Positions 19,150-28,096 of a stretch of 64,000 nt of DNA are shown piece after piece (the first letter of the stretch is position 1; every line of letters begins with the position of its first letter). The stretch comes from Mesorhizobium plurifarium (GTDB lineage: Bacteria; Pseudomonadota; Alphaproteobacteria; Rhizobiales; Rhizobiaceae). Where the stretch lies: contig CCNB01000012.1 of the NCBI GenBank assembly GCA_000824785.1, positions 71,319 through 135,318 of the forward strand, read 5' to 3'. The notes beneath the pieces were generated by a model. It had not been told where the DNA came from. It worked only from the letters and a program-made list of their open reading frames with translations, and did not search any database. The translations under genes were made by a program, and so were the position numbers.

Positions 19150-19335
19150 TCAGCTAAAATGCTGAAGTTGCCAAAAGAAGACCACTGGAACTCCTGCGGC
19201 AGCGGGCGCGAGCTGCAGCCTGAGAGAGGGCCTGGAAATTTGTAGCGCCTTCTTCACGTGGTCCGGCAACCCGTCCTTGGCAAATACCTCGCCACCCGAA
19301 AGCAGTTGGTCAAGAAGTTGCCTCTCGATAGCCAT
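19150..19335 (-). pseudogene. IS256/Mutator-family transposase, N-terminal scrap
   Basis: The ATG at 19335 (good GGAGG site) begins MAIERQLLDQLLSGGEVFAK, the usual start of rhizobial IS256-family transposases. Resemblance is lost after about 32 residues and the frame stops at 61, against roughly 400 in an intact enzyme. It is a dead remnant lying between rhcU and the SKWP effector. Confidence 0.7.
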
Positions 19336-19519
19336 GTGATTTTCCTCCTTTCCATCATCATGACCTCGCGTACAGAATTCCTGACAGTGCCCGCGAACAT
19401 TGCGATAATTCTCCAAAACATGTGAGGTCGCCCGGACACTTCGACGATTCTCGCTTGCCCATGGGCCATAGTGGCACAGTAACCTGCGCAATCACGGAGA
19501 ACCGATTTTGTCCACTTGT

Positions 19520-20554
19520 CTAGACTAAGCCAGCGGCATGGAGCGCTCTTGCGACAGGCTCGAAATACTGCCTGGGAACAGGTTTTCCTAACTTGGTCGT
19601 TCGGATGAGCTGACGCGCCAGCCCATCATTGTCGACAATACTTAGACGTAGCGCCTGCGCCGCTGCGAAGATAGGTGAAACGGCCTCGCCCTCGCCGCGG
19701 CAAACCAAGACGGGCACCCCAGTCTCGCCCCGCACGTAACGCAGACCGACCAATATCGCCCGCCCTCTCAAAATCAATGTGGCGTGATGCACGCCAAGCG
19801 GAGGTTCGCCAGCCATCTCTTGACGTAGGCGACGTCGCTCACGCTTCAACTCTGGCGTACCTTCTTGTTCCTTCCTTTCGCGCTTGACCTCGGTCTCAGT
19901 CATGCGCATGTCGCGCAAAAACAACCAGCGCTGGAGCAGGAGATCGACCAAGCCGCCGACCAGAAGTGCACCGGCACCAATCCCGACCAGCAGTTTCACC
20001 TCCGTAAAGACGAAGCCGAGGCACGAAATGCCGCAGAACGGCAGATAGACCATCGTTCTCCACATGCCCAGAATAGAAAAAAGAAAGATTGCGCCGAGGA
20101 GTAATAGCTTCACCAGCGCCTTGCCAAGGTCGGTTAAGGAGCGCATCGACACGATGCGCTTCAGTCCCTGAAAAGGATTGATTTTTTCAAACCTGGGCGC
20201 CATCGGCTCGAACGAGAAGAGTAGTCCACCGTTAGAGATGAATGCGGCCGAGACCGCCGCGGCGGCTACAGTTCCAAGCAGCGGGCCGACGGTCGTCACG
20301 GTGAGCTCGGTCAAGAGAATTAGCGCTTGCCCGACAGCGATATTGAAAGGCAGATTCTGCAGCTTGTCGGTCAATAATACCGCTTCGATGCATTTGTCTT
20401 CGATCGCGCTGGCTCTCAAGCACAGATAGCCGAGACCGGCGCAGGTGCCGACGGCGCGGACGAAATCGGTGTTGCGCGCAATCTGCCCCTTCTTGCGTGC
20501 TTCCCTTAGCTTCTTGTGAGTGCCCGGGTGCTTCTTCTCTTCGCTCGTGCTCAT
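19520..20554 (-). CDS. rhcU: T3SS export switch protein RhcU (SctU/FlhB family) without the NPTH motif
   Basis: 344 residues. The N-terminus starts with the family's basic segment ([20 protein letters not shown]) and is followed by four membrane helices (about 37-200), then a cytoplasmic domain. In this family the cytoplasmic domain normally carries NPTH, where autocleavage between Asn and Pro sets substrate specificity. Here the aligned residues are RGRA (263-266), within [16 protein letters not shown]; flanking residues such as GLRY and RGE are normal. The gene overlaps rhcT by ATGA and is last in the nolB operon. The family call is firm; the missing cleavage site is unusual. Confidence 0.93.
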   Translation of the reverse strand: MSTSEEKKHPGTHKKLREARKKGQIARNTDFVRAVGTCAGLGYLCLRASAIEDKCIEAVLLTDKLQNLPFNIAVGQALILLTELTVTTVGPLLGTVAAAAVSAAFISNGGLLFSFEPMAPRFEKINPFQGLKRIVSMRSLTDLGKALVKLLLLGAIFLFSILGMWRTMVYLPFCGISCLGFVFTEVKLLVGIGAGALLVGGLVDLLLQRWLFLRDMRMTETEVKRERKEQEGTPELKRERRRLRQEMAGEPPLGVHHATLILRGRAILVGLRYVRGETGVPVLVCRGEGEAVSPIFAAAQALRLSIVDNDGLARQLIRTTKLGKPVPRQYFEPVARALHAAGLV

Positions 20555-21372
20555 TTAAGCATCTTTTCGAACGCCTCGAGCCCGCCATTGGCCTGTGCGA
20601 TATCTGACGCCATGGCGTCGATGAGATACGCAGTGTAGGTGACCATGATGATCGGAAAGCCGATATTTTTGATCGTCGGGGAAAGGCGGTTCGATTTGAG
20701 TTGCGGGGCAAAGCGGGCAAGAATCATTACCGAAATGTCAATCAGTAACAGAAAGGCCACGACAGGCCCGGAGACTAGTAAACTCGTCACCATAATCCGG
20801 TCGAGGAGCCCGATTAGTTCCATTGCCCCTTGTGCGGTCAGCGCGGGGTGAAATTCATATACGGGCCAGATTGAGTAGCTGCCATAAAGGCCGCTGATCA
20901 TGTTCTCCAGACCTTCCGATGCGACGAAGATCGTGATCGCCGTGATTCCGAGAAAAAGTCCCATCGCGGATGCCTGAGTGTTGGTCGCAGGGTCTACCGG
21001 ACCGACTTGGCTGGTGATGCCGCGCTGGGTGTCGACAAGCTCACCGGCGGCCTGGAGGCTCCATATCGGGATTCCGAGTGGAATCCCAAGTAGCAGACCG
21101 ACAAAAATCTCCTTCAAACCGAGCAGTGTCACTTGGATGAAACGTGTATCGGGATCGAGCAGCTGTAACCCGTCTCTGATGGGTGCCAAGCACGGTAGCC
21201 CAAACGCGACAGCAAGGCATGTTCTGATCAGCCCGCCAATTTGAGACCGCGTAAATACAGGCAGGACCAGCATAATGCCGACAGCGCGAGCCGCAGCAAG
21301 ACCGGCGGCGATGATGAGTTCGATGGCCCCCTGGATGAGCATTTGGGCCTCGGTGGGCAACGAACCAGACAT
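20551..21372 (-). CDS. rhcT: T3SS export apparatus protein RhcT (SctT/FliR family)
   Basis: 273 residues from the ATG at 21372, six or more membrane helices, with length and pattern of SctT/FliR. It forms the export-gate core with RhcR and RhcS in the inner membrane. A 76-residue upstream extension in the same frame overlaps rhcS and is cysteine/arginine rich, so it is rejected as a start. The gene is followed by rhcU with an ATGA overlap, indicating coupled translation within the nolB operon. Confidence 0.93.
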   Translation of the reverse strand: MSGSLPTEAQMLIQGAIELIIAAGLAAARAVGIMLVLPVFTRSQIGGLIRTCLAVAFGLPCLAPIRDGLQLLDPDTRFIQVTLLGLKEIFVGLLLGIPLGIPIWSLQAAGELVDTQRGITSQVGPVDPATNTQASAMGLFLGITAITIFVASEGLENMISGLYGSYSIWPVYEFHPALTAQGAMELIGLLDRIMVTSLLVSGPVVAFLLLIDISVMILARFAPQLKSNRLSPTIKNIGFPIIMVTYTAYLIDAMASDIAQANGGLEAFEKMLK

Positions 21373-21380
21373 GGTGAAGC

Positions 21381-21656
21381 CTAGTAACTCGGTATAATCG
21401 CGGGAAACTGGGAGAACACGTAATCGGCTTGCTCGATGAGCGGAGCGCTTAGTACAGGAGCAAACAGAGCAATGATCGCAACAACGACCAATAGTTTCAC
21501 TGTCAGGTGCAAGGTTTCGTCCTGAATCTGTGTTGCCGCCTGGATAATACCGATGCCCAGGCCGACAACCACAGCGGCAATGAGTGGCGGCAGAACCCAA
21601 ATCATGAAAACGATCAAGGTTTGGCTCATTTGGGCTACAATGCTGGGCTCATCCAT
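21381..21656 (-). CDS. rhcS: T3SS export apparatus protein RhcS (SctS/FliQ family)
   Basis: 91 residues with two long membrane helices ([20 protein letters not shown] and [16 protein letters not shown]), the normal size and shape of SctS/FliQ. It is part of the R-S-T export gate. The start ATG at 21656 lies 1 bp after the rhcR stop; a start seven codons earlier would overlap rhcR. Confidence 0.93.
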   Translation of the reverse strand: MDEPSIVAQMSQTLIVFMIWVLPPLIAAVVVGLGIGIIQAATQIQDETLHLTVKLLVVVAIIALFAPVLSAPLIEQADYVFSQFPAIIPSY

Positions 21657-21657
21657 C

Positions 21658-22323
21658 TCAACCTCCCGGTGTTGCATAACTCAACACAAGCCCGTGCATT
21701 AGCCGGGACCAACCATCAATAGTAACAAATAGAAAGAGTTTGAAAGGGACAGCTATCATTGTGGGCGAGACCATTGACATACCCATCGCCATCAAAATTG
21801 TCGTTACGATGAGGTCTATGCAGATAAACGGAAGATAAAGAAGAAAGCCAATTTCGAAGGCACGCTTGAGTTCTGAAATTAGAAAGGACGGTACGAGAAT
21901 GGCGAAATCATCAGGTGTCGCTCTGGCGCGCATTTCCTCTGGCCAGACTTTTTTGGTCGACGATAGGAAAAATCGACGCTGCTCTTCGCTTGTGAACTTC
22001 TTGAGATAGGCACGCAAAGGCTCTCGTCCCTCCTCAGCAGCGGCAACCCAGTCATCGAAGGTTTGATAGTGGAGCTTCGGGTCCGTGACGCGCGCATAGG
22101 TCTGCTCGATAACAGGCGCGCTGACGAAAACGGTGAGAATTAATGCCGTCGCGTAAAGAACTATATTCGGGGGTATCGTCTGCGTCCCGAGCGCATTGCG
22201 GACGAGAAATAGAACCACTGATACCTTTATAAAGGCCGTGGTTGTGACGACTGTGAGCAGCAGCAGACCCAGTCCAGCCGTAACCGCAAGAAGCGCCAGG
22301 ATCCCTGGTTGGATCTCACTCAT
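21658..22323 (-). CDS. rhcR: T3SS export apparatus protein RhcR (SctR/FliP family)
   Basis: 221 residues from MSEIQPGILALL, with four membrane helices and the conserved FliP-family segments (FIKVSVVLFLVRNALG; PPNIVLYATALILTVFV; FLISELKRAFEIGF). It is the central subunit of the export gate. The start overlaps the end of rhcQ by 8 bp, which implies coupled translation. The longer upstream frame lies inside rhcQ and is rejected. Confidence 0.95.
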   Translation of the reverse strand: MSEIQPGILALLAVTAGLGLLLLTVVTTTAFIKVSVVLFLVRNALGTQTIPPNIVLYATALILTVFVSAPVIEQTYARVTDPKLHYQTFDDWVAAAEEGREPLRAYLKKFTSEEQRRFFLSSTKKVWPEEMRARATPDDFAILVPSFLISELKRAFEIGFLLYLPFICIDLIVTTILMAMGMSMVSPTMIAVPFKLFLFVTIDGWSRLMHGLVLSYATPGG

Positions 22324-23395
22324 TGCAAGCCAACCTGCCACGTAGCCTGATGCCAAGCTCGTCGCCGATGCGCACGATGTCGCCACGGCCGATACGCCGG
22401 CCGTTGGCAACTATATCGATCGGACCGTCGACCGGCCGATTAAGTTCGAAGATGTGCCCTTCGCCGGCATTCCTCAGTTCCCCCAGCGGCATCAGCCAGC
22501 GGCCGCATTCAAAGACCAGAGTGATTTCGATATCGTCGAGCTCGGCATCCGATGGCCCTTGCTGCAATTCCGGTTCTGTCATGATGTGCGCATACTCCAA
22601 AGGGCATGGGTGCAGGCGGAAAGGCCCGCGCAGGATCAGGCGGTCGTCCGCAACGTCTGCCACGGCCCAGAGCCGGCCCGCAGAGAGGATGACCTGATCG
22701 CGGTGGAACGGTAATACGTCTGGTATCAAAGCATCACCGGGAGATGTCGTGCGAATAAGCGCCGCCGGAACGCAAAGCGAGCCGATCTTTCCTGCAACCA
22801 GGACCGGGAGGTCAGCGGATAATTCGCACGGTTGTCGCGGCAATTGTCGAAGCAGATCCGCCAGGGCGTGGAACGCGAACGGCACCGGGCCATCGAGAGG
22901 CGAGAATAGGCACAGACGAGCTTTGCCGTTGATCGGGCCGCAGGCGACGTCAAATTCGAGATAGGGAGGTGGCATGGTGGCTTCGCGCAGTTGAGCCAGT
23001 TGCACGTCCTGCTGTGACTGGGCCTCGAGTCGAGCGATAAGTGGCTCGAGCGCGAGTTCGAGAACGAGTGAACCGGTTGGCTCGGAAGGTAAGCCGATGC
23101 CGCTCTGCACGGTCGAGATGAACCTCTCTATCAGTGCACGGGAGATCGACAAAACGATCGTCTCATCTCCGAGCTGCCAAACGCATTCGAGCATCGGAAT
23201 GGAAAGCGATTCCGGCTGCCAGACAAGCCGTCCCATTCGCACCGATAGCGGCTCGTCGCCAAGTCGGCACTGAAAAGGCGTGCGGGGGTGTGCGCACTCG
23301 TTGAGCCATGAGACGACGTCGTGGGACAGACTTAGCTTTGGCTGCAGTGAATCGTGTGTGCTCAAAGTGTTTTCGGCTCTACAAGACGGCACCAT
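22316..23395 (-). CDS. rhcQ: T3SS cytoplasmic ring (sorting platform) protein RhcQ
   Basis: 359 residues. The C-terminal ~80 residues form a FliN/SPOA domain (GELRNAGEGHIFELNRPVDG... IGRGDIVRIGDELGIRL), typical of SctQ. The N-terminal part is the more variable SPOA1-containing region. It assembles with NolU, NolV and RhcN under the export gate. There is a 28-bp gap after the SctO-type gene and an 8-bp overlap with rhcR. Confidence 0.9.
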   Translation of the reverse strand: MVPSCRAENTLSTHDSLQPKLSLSHDVVSWLNECAHPRTPFQCRLGDEPLSVRMGRLVWQPESLSIPMLECVWQLGDETIVLSISRALIERFISTVQSGIGLPSEPTGSLVLELALEPLIARLEAQSQQDVQLAQLREATMPPPYLEFDVACGPINGKARLCLFSPLDGPVPFAFHALADLLRQLPRQPCELSADLPVLVAGKIGSLCVPAALIRTTSPGDALIPDVLPFHRDQVILSAGRLWAVADVADDRLILRGPFRLHPCPLEYAHIMTEPELQQGPSDAELDDIEITLVFECGRWLMPLGELRNAGEGHIFELNRPVDGPIDIVANGRRIGRGDIVRIGDELGIRLRGRLACNE

Positions 23396-23423
23396 CGCGA
23401 CACGACAAGAATGCTAGCGGTCA

Positions 23424-23936
23424 TCAGATTGACTTGCCCGTCACCTCGTGCAGCGAGGCGCTCGCGTACCGAAGCAGGATCTCATCGTTGGCCTCCGTCT
23501 CGGCTGCGGTCTGAGAGTGGATATCGACGCCGCGCCGGACGTCGTCCTCAATTTGTTCCCACTTGTGCCTTGCCGCCGAACAGCTGATCCAGTGCGACCT
23601 TGCCTCAGACGCCGCTGTCTCGGCCTGTTCTTGAGCGATGCAAGCGTTATCAAGCGTCTTGCGCCTCAAGGCGACCTCAGCCTCAAGCCGCTCTATGTGG
23701 AGATGGCCTTGATCGAGCGCCTGGAAGGACAAGGCATCGAGCGATGCAAACCGTTGGTAAAGCTCCATTTCCGCCCTCGCGCAGTGTTGCTGTGCGATTG
23801 CAAGCTCGCGGGAAGCATGCTGTGCGGCCTCGGCCGCTAGGTGGGCCTTGGCTTCCTTTTTGGACAGCTCACGAAGGGCGCTACGCTCTCGTATATCCTT
23901 CAAACGCCGCAAGCTCGTAGCGTGGAGACAGTTCAT
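23424..23936 (-). CDS. T3SS stalk protein SctO type (Y4yJ-like)
   Basis: About 170 residues, almost entirely charged helix with heptad-like spacing (RRLKDIRERSALRELSKKEAKAH..., then HIERLEAEVALRRKTLDNA). This is the two-helix coiled coil of SctO/FliJ, the stalk that couples the ATPase to the export gate. The chosen start overlaps the rhcN stop (ATGA at 23933-23936); an ATG seven codons earlier is possible. NGR234 has y4yJ at the same position between rhcN and rhcQ. Confidence 0.82.
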   Translation of the reverse strand: MNCLHATSLRRLKDIRERSALRELSKKEAKAHLAAEAAQHASRELAIAQQHCARAEMELYQRFASLDALSFQALDQGHLHIERLEAEVALRRKTLDNACIAQEQAETAASEARSHWISCSAARHKWEQIEDDVRRGVDIHSQTAAETEANDEILLRYASASLHEVTGKSI

Positions 23937-25291
23937 GTGGTCAGCTGCAACATCCATGCGACGGTTTCCTCAAAGTCGCTCGCCTCGTCTTCTCCCTGGC
24001 GCAAAAATTCCTGCAGGTCGCCGATCGAGTCGATAGCCCTGTCAGTAAGCGGATCGTTGCCTTGCTTGTATTCGCCGACCTTGACCAAAAACTCGGACTC
24101 GGCATAGCGCGAGAGGAGATCACGGAACGTAGATGCCGCCTTGCGATGTGCCATAGGCACGACGGCATCCATTACGCGGCTGCGACTTTGCAGCACATCG
24201 ATCGCGGGGAAATGGGATCGCGCAGCGATCGTGCGTGAGAGGACGACATGGCCATCGAGAATGCCGCGCGATTCTTCTGCGATGGGATCCCCCATGCCGT
24301 CACCTTCGACAAGCACTGTATAGAAGGCTGTAATTGAGCCACGCTCGCCCATGCCCGCGCGCTCCAGCAGGCCTGGCAGCATGGCAAACACGGAAGGCGG
24401 AAAGCCTCGCCGGGTCGGCGGTTCGCCCGCAGCAAGTCCGATTTCGCGCATGGCCCGGCAAAAGCGTGTCAAGGAATCCATCATCAGAACGACGCGTTGC
24501 CCTTGTTCGCGAAAATGTTCGGCAAGTGCGCTTGCCATGTGAGCACATTGCGCCCGCTCCATTGCCGAGCGGTCGGATGTTTCGACCACAATGATCGTAC
24601 GACGAAGAGCCGCTTCCCCAAGGTGTCGCTCAACGAATTCGCGCACTTCTCGCCCGCGCTCGCCAATGAGGGCAACTATGTTAACGTCGGCGGCCGCGCC
24701 CTTTATGATCTGTGATAGTAACGTTGACTTGCCGCAACCAGGCTCTCCATAGATCCCGATCCGCTGGCCTTCGCCGCATGTCAGGAGACCATCCAAGGCG
24801 CGGATGCCAAGTGGGAATGGTCGCTCGATCATGCGCCTTGTCATGGGGTTGGGCGCCTTGCCCCGAAGCGGGCGCGTTTGGTCGGCTTTGAGAGCGCCTT
24901 TGCCGTCGAGGGGACGGCCAAAGCTGTCGATCACGCGGCCAAGCAAATCGGGGCCGACTGGCACTTCATGCATTCGACCGCTAGCGACCACTTCTGCGCG
25001 ACTGGACAGGCCCACCATGTCACCGATCGGGGTGAGCAGCACGCCATTTTGGAGGAAACCGATCACCTCGGCTTCGAGAGAGTGTCCGGTGCGCGGATCC
25101 TGCAACAGACAAAGTTCCCCAATTCGAGCATCCGGCAACACGGCATGGAGCACCGTACCGACGGCTCTAGTCAGGCGTCCGCGCACGACACGCGTGTCGA
25201 TATGCTTTGCGGTCGATCTCAGAGACGAGAGCGCCGCATCCATTGTCCCGTCTACAGCCGGACCGCCGTGTTGTGGTAGCAGTTCGGTCAC
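23933..25291 (-). CDS. rhcN: T3SS ATPase RhcN (SctN/FliI family)
   Basis: 452 residues. P-loop GEPGCGKST at 182-190, Walker B VVLMMDSLTRF near 265, and the conserved ERGREVREF and SITAFYTVLVEGDD-like segments (here GSITAFYTVLVEGDG). It is the hexameric ATPase that unfolds effectors and releases their chaperones. It starts with GTG overlapping the nolV stop (GTGA), and its stop overlaps the next start, so the nolV-rhcN-sctO genes are translationally coupled. Confidence 0.97.
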   Translation of the reverse strand: MTELLPQHGGPAVDGTMDAALSSLRSTAKHIDTRVVRGRLTRAVGTVLHAVLPDARIGELCLLQDPRTGHSLEAEVIGFLQNGVLLTPIGDMVGLSSRAEVVASGRMHEVPVGPDLLGRVIDSFGRPLDGKGALKADQTRPLRGKAPNPMTRRMIERPFPLGIRALDGLLTCGEGQRIGIYGEPGCGKSTLLSQIIKGAAADVNIVALIGERGREVREFVERHLGEAALRRTIIVVETSDRSAMERAQCAHMASALAEHFREQGQRVVLMMDSLTRFCRAMREIGLAAGEPPTRRGFPPSVFAMLPGLLERAGMGERGSITAFYTVLVEGDGMGDPIAEESRGILDGHVVLSRTIAARSHFPAIDVLQSRSRVMDAVVPMAHRKAASTFRDLLSRYAESEFLVKVGEYKQGNDPLTDRAIDSIGDLQEFLRQGEDEASDFEETVAWMLQLTT

Positions 25292-25908
25292 AGCTTGCCT
25301 TGTTCAGCATGCAATCCAAAGCCGAGGCGCAGCGCCCGGAATTGCGCATCAAGTCCAAGATCGACATTGCCATAGTCGCTCCACAGCACGCATTGCTGCG
25401 GCGACAGCGCCGGATCCGGATCAACTCGAACTTTCGGCCGGCCTTCCCGTCCATCATACGCAGCGAACTCACCTGCGACGGCATCGGCTTGCGTGGGACA
25501 CACCTTGAGGCGGACTTCCGCGCCGCCTTTCCGTTCGATCGCGTGACGAACGGCGCTCACCAACAGCTCACCGGGGTCAAAAGCGCCCAGCAGGTCGCTT
25601 ACGATCTCCATGACGAGTTGTGGCAATTGCTGCTCCAGCGCTGCCCTTTGGCGTGCCGCTTCAGAGACGGTCTGCGCAATCAGCCGCGCCATTTCCTCAG
25701 CGCCTTGATTCATTCCCTCACTACGTCCGCGCTCCCGTTCGCGCTGATAAGCTATGCGCGCCCAGCGGCGAACGCGCAGCAGATACCGTTCCGCCGCTGC
25801 GCGCGCCTGAAAGGCACCCTGCCAGATTTCGAGCTCGCTGGCCGGGACCAGCGGCCCGACGGGGCGCATCGGCGGAGCGACCGGCTCTACGATATCATCG
25901 AGCGTCAT
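25288..25908 (-). CDS. nolV: NolV, T3SS ATPase regulator (SctL family)
   Basis: 206 residues. The N-terminal part is short, followed by a charged helical middle (RRWARIAYQRERERGRSEGM) and a C-terminal SctL/FliH globular domain ending in VDLGLDAQFRALRLGFG. It forms the peripheral stalk that holds RhcN under the sorting platform. The start overlaps the nolU stop (ATGA). Known as NolV in rhizobia; the position directly before rhcN supports this. Confidence 0.93.
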   Translation of the reverse strand: MTLDDIVEPVAPPMRPVGPLVPASELEIWQGAFQARAAAERYLLRVRRWARIAYQRERERGRSEGMNQGAEEMARLIAQTVSEAARQRAALEQQLPQLVMEIVSDLLGAFDPGELLVSAVRHAIERKGGAEVRLKVCPTQADAVAGEFAAYDGREGRPKVRVDPDPALSPQQCVLWSDYGNVDLGLDAQFRALRLGFGLHAEQGKL

Positions 25909-26537
25909 ATCGCCGGGACCTCCGTTCCCAGGTACGCCAGCACAAGCGAAAACAATTGGTATGCGGCATCGCGGTGTTCGGTCGCAGGATTCTCGGCCGC
26001 GGTCCCGACGGGCAAGCGTAGGAACACCCGGTGGCGGTCGAGCAAAGAATGCTCATCGAGCCAAACCCCCAGACAGGCTAATCCATCGTGTTCAATCCGT
26101 TGGGCGAGTTTTTCCGGATCTGCGATCAAGCTGGTTGAGATCGCTTGCGCCTGGTGTCGGATGCCAAACGTATGCGCTTCAGCGCCGATACGTTCGATCA
26201 GAACGGTAAGTTCAGACTTGGAAACCAGCTTCACCAGCGAACGGGCATGCCAGATACTACCGGCAAACACAGCCGCTTGGCGCGGATCATGCCCATGCAG
26301 AAGGTCCGGCCCCCAACCGCTTCCATTGAGGTCCATTCCATCGTCGAGGAGTAGTTTTGCCAGTCTTGGCTGCAGTCTTTGGTTGTTCTGCAACCGCACC
26401 AACGTCGCAGCCGACAAAGCCGGGTCAAGGCGTGCAGCAAGGCGGGTCGGATGGGCTGAAGCGGCAAGCTCGCCCAGGACCGTAAAAGGCAATTTGAACG
26501 AGTCATTGCGTTTGAGGGTTTGCATCCGTATCGGCAT
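25905..26537 (-). CDS. nolU: NolU, T3SS sorting-platform protein (SctK family)
   Basis: 210 residues, mostly helical, no signal peptide or membrane helix. Its place between rhcJ and nolV, its length and its conserved C-terminal half (PVGTAAENPATEHRDAAYQ region) match NolU/SctK, which links the SctQ pods to the inner-membrane ring. The ATG at 26537 has a strong GGAGG site 12 bp after rhcJ. Confidence 0.88.
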   Translation of the reverse strand: MPIRMQTLKRNDSFKLPFTVLGELAASAHPTRLAARLDPALSAATLVRLQNNQRLQPRLAKLLLDDGMDLNGSGWGPDLLHGHDPRQAAVFAGSIWHARSLVKLVSKSELTVLIERIGAEAHTFGIRHQAQAISTSLIADPEKLAQRIEHDGLACLGVWLDEHSLLDRHRVFLRLPVGTAAENPATEHRDAAYQLFSLVLAYLGTEVPAI

Positions 26538-26549
26538 TGGGAATACCTC

Positions 26550-27395
26550 CTATGCGGCATCGCCGATGGTGTTTTTACGAGCGGCCGCGATTGCTGAAAC
26601 ACCCGAGCGCCCCTCGAGCCTGGCTCGTTGCGATAGCTGCCTCCGCCCATAGACAAGAGAAGTAGCCAAGTAGAACAGCACCGCGAATACTGCCACAGCG
26701 AGACCCGCAATGACCGCCAGAATTGGCACCGGAATTGATTTAGCTGCGTGGGTCAAGGCAGGCCGTTGCTCAACTGCCGGCCGTTCCGCCGGCACGAATA
26801 CGACCTCTACCTTGTCGTAGGATAACCCTTGGATGCTGTTTGCAACGAGCATCTTTATCTGCGGCAGTAGAGCCGAGACATTTATGTTGGCATCGTGGCG
26901 GACGAATACCGAGGCCGAGGATGGTGTGGCGCGCTCCCGCAACAGGTCGTTGTCAGGCAAAACAACATGGACACGTGCTGAGAAAACGCCGTCGATTTCG
27001 CTAATGGTATGCGACAATTCTTCGTTCAACGCATAGACGTAACGGGCGCGCTCCTCGGTCGGCGAGGCAACGAGGCCCGATCCTTCGAATATTTCGCCGA
27101 GATTCTTGAAAACCTGACGCGGCAGCCCTTTCGCATTCAACAGGTTGATTGAGAAGGCAACCTGCTCATTTTCGACCTGAATCGTGCTGGTCCCATCCTT
27201 GGCTTCGACGCGGACCGCATCCACGCCGTTGTCAAGCAAAAGCGCGAGCATCTCATTGGCATCGCGTTCCTGCAATTTTGTGTAGAGATCGTCCTTGCAA
27301 CCACTCAGAAGCAAGAGTAGCGGCAAAACGTAATGACACGATCGCCGACCAGCCGGGCGGCGATCAATGCCTTCGCCGTGCGGTGACGCGATCAT
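26550..27395 (-). CDS. rhcJ: T3SS inner-membrane ring lipoprotein RhcJ (SctJ/NolT)
   Basis: 281 residues. A signal peptide ends in a lipobox (LLLSGC, Cys ~33). A YscJ/FliF periplasmic ring domain (KLQERDANEMLALLLDNGVD ... SARVHVVLPD ... VEVVFVPAERP) follows, then a C-terminal membrane helix (VPILAVIAGLAVAVFAVLFY). This is the standard SctJ layout. It lies 9 bp downstream of nolB, in the usual rhizobial order. Confidence 0.96.
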   Translation of the reverse strand: MIASPHGEGIDRRPAGRRSCHYVLPLLLLLSGCKDDLYTKLQERDANEMLALLLDNGVDAVRVEAKDGTSTIQVENEQVAFSINLLNAKGLPRQVFKNLGEIFEGSGLVASPTEERARYVYALNEELSHTISEIDGVFSARVHVVLPDNDLLRERATPSSASVFVRHDANINVSALLPQIKMLVANSIQGLSYDKVEVVFVPAERPAVEQRPALTHAAKSIPVPILAVIAGLAVAVFAVLFYLATSLVYGRRQLSQRARLEGRSGVSAIAAARKNTIGDAA

Positions 27396-27404
27396 GCGCC
27401 TCGT

Positions 27405-27965
27405 TCATCCTTGTTTTATTAGCGTGTTCACGGATGACGTAGCGCCGCTGATACTCTTGGTGACAAGGGAAACCTCAGTGACGGCGCTGTATACTTCCCG
27501 CAGACTGGCAATCATCGCTTCGTAATTCTCCCTTCCTGGCGGAGCGCCTGACATGCGCATTCCCGACCCTGCTTGGGAAGGGGACTGCTCCGCCGGCCCG
27601 AGTAGGACGTCCTTCACAACGGGTACCTCTTGGTCGGGCGTGGCAGGTGTCACGGCATTGTCCCTATACAGCGATGAAAGGGTCTGGAGCACGCGGTCGC
27701 CCAATGGGCTCGTCTCGCTGGTCGCGCGCGGAACCTGCAGGACTGGAGCAACAGGCCCCGCCCCCGCCGTCGCCGACGGGCCATCGTTTTTGATCGAAGC
27801 GACCGCCTCTACAAGTGCGCACTCAAACTGAGCCTGCGAGCCGCATGCTGACCTTTCCCCCACCCTAGACAGGTTATCGGCAAAATTGGCAGAGATGGAC
27901 GTAACACCAATTGTCATGCAAAGACTCAGTTGTTCTGTTTGAGGTGTGATGATTTGATCGTTCAT
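27405..27965 (-). CDS. nolB: NolB (NopB), secreted T3SS pilus-associated protein
   Basis: 186 residues from MNDQIITPQTEQL. It is soluble and low in aromatic residues, with a C-terminal conserved helix (NYEAMIASLREVYSAVTEVSLVTKS). NopB/NolB is secreted by the rhizobial T3SS and found with its pili. It is first in the core T3SS operon, with the tts box about 30 bp upstream. The longer frame starting at 28037 would cover the tts box and is rejected. Confidence 0.88.
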   Translation of the reverse strand: MNDQIITPQTEQLSLCMTIGVTSISANFADNLSRVGERSACGSQAQFECALVEAVASIKNDGPSATAGAGPVAPVLQVPRATSETSPLGDRVLQTLSSLYRDNAVTPATPDQEVPVVKDVLLGPAEQSPSQAGSGMRMSGAPPGRENYEAMIASLREVYSAVTEVSLVTKSISGATSSVNTLIKQG

Positions 27966-27994
27966 CACCCGCTGTCGAGCTGCTGTCCTAGGGA

Positions 27995-28020
27995 GGCGAA
28001 CTGACGACAAGCTGACGAAC
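27995..28020 (-). promoter_or_regulatory. tts box for the nolB-rhcU operon
   Basis: Minus-strand CGTCAGCTTGTCGTCAGTTC, a close match to the TtsI-binding consensus, 30 bp upstream of nolB. It lies in the divergent promoter region between nolB and rhcC1. Confidence 0.9.
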
Positions 28021-28096
28021 TGGCCACCAAGCGTCATTTAAAGGCCACGTTCGGCGTCCAGGTCAGCACGAACTTCAACTTTCGATTTTGGACAAG

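Noticed and set aside
28020..28037. Longer nolB start at 28037
   Set aside because: It would place the tts box inside the coding sequence; the internal ATG at 27965 fits NolB.
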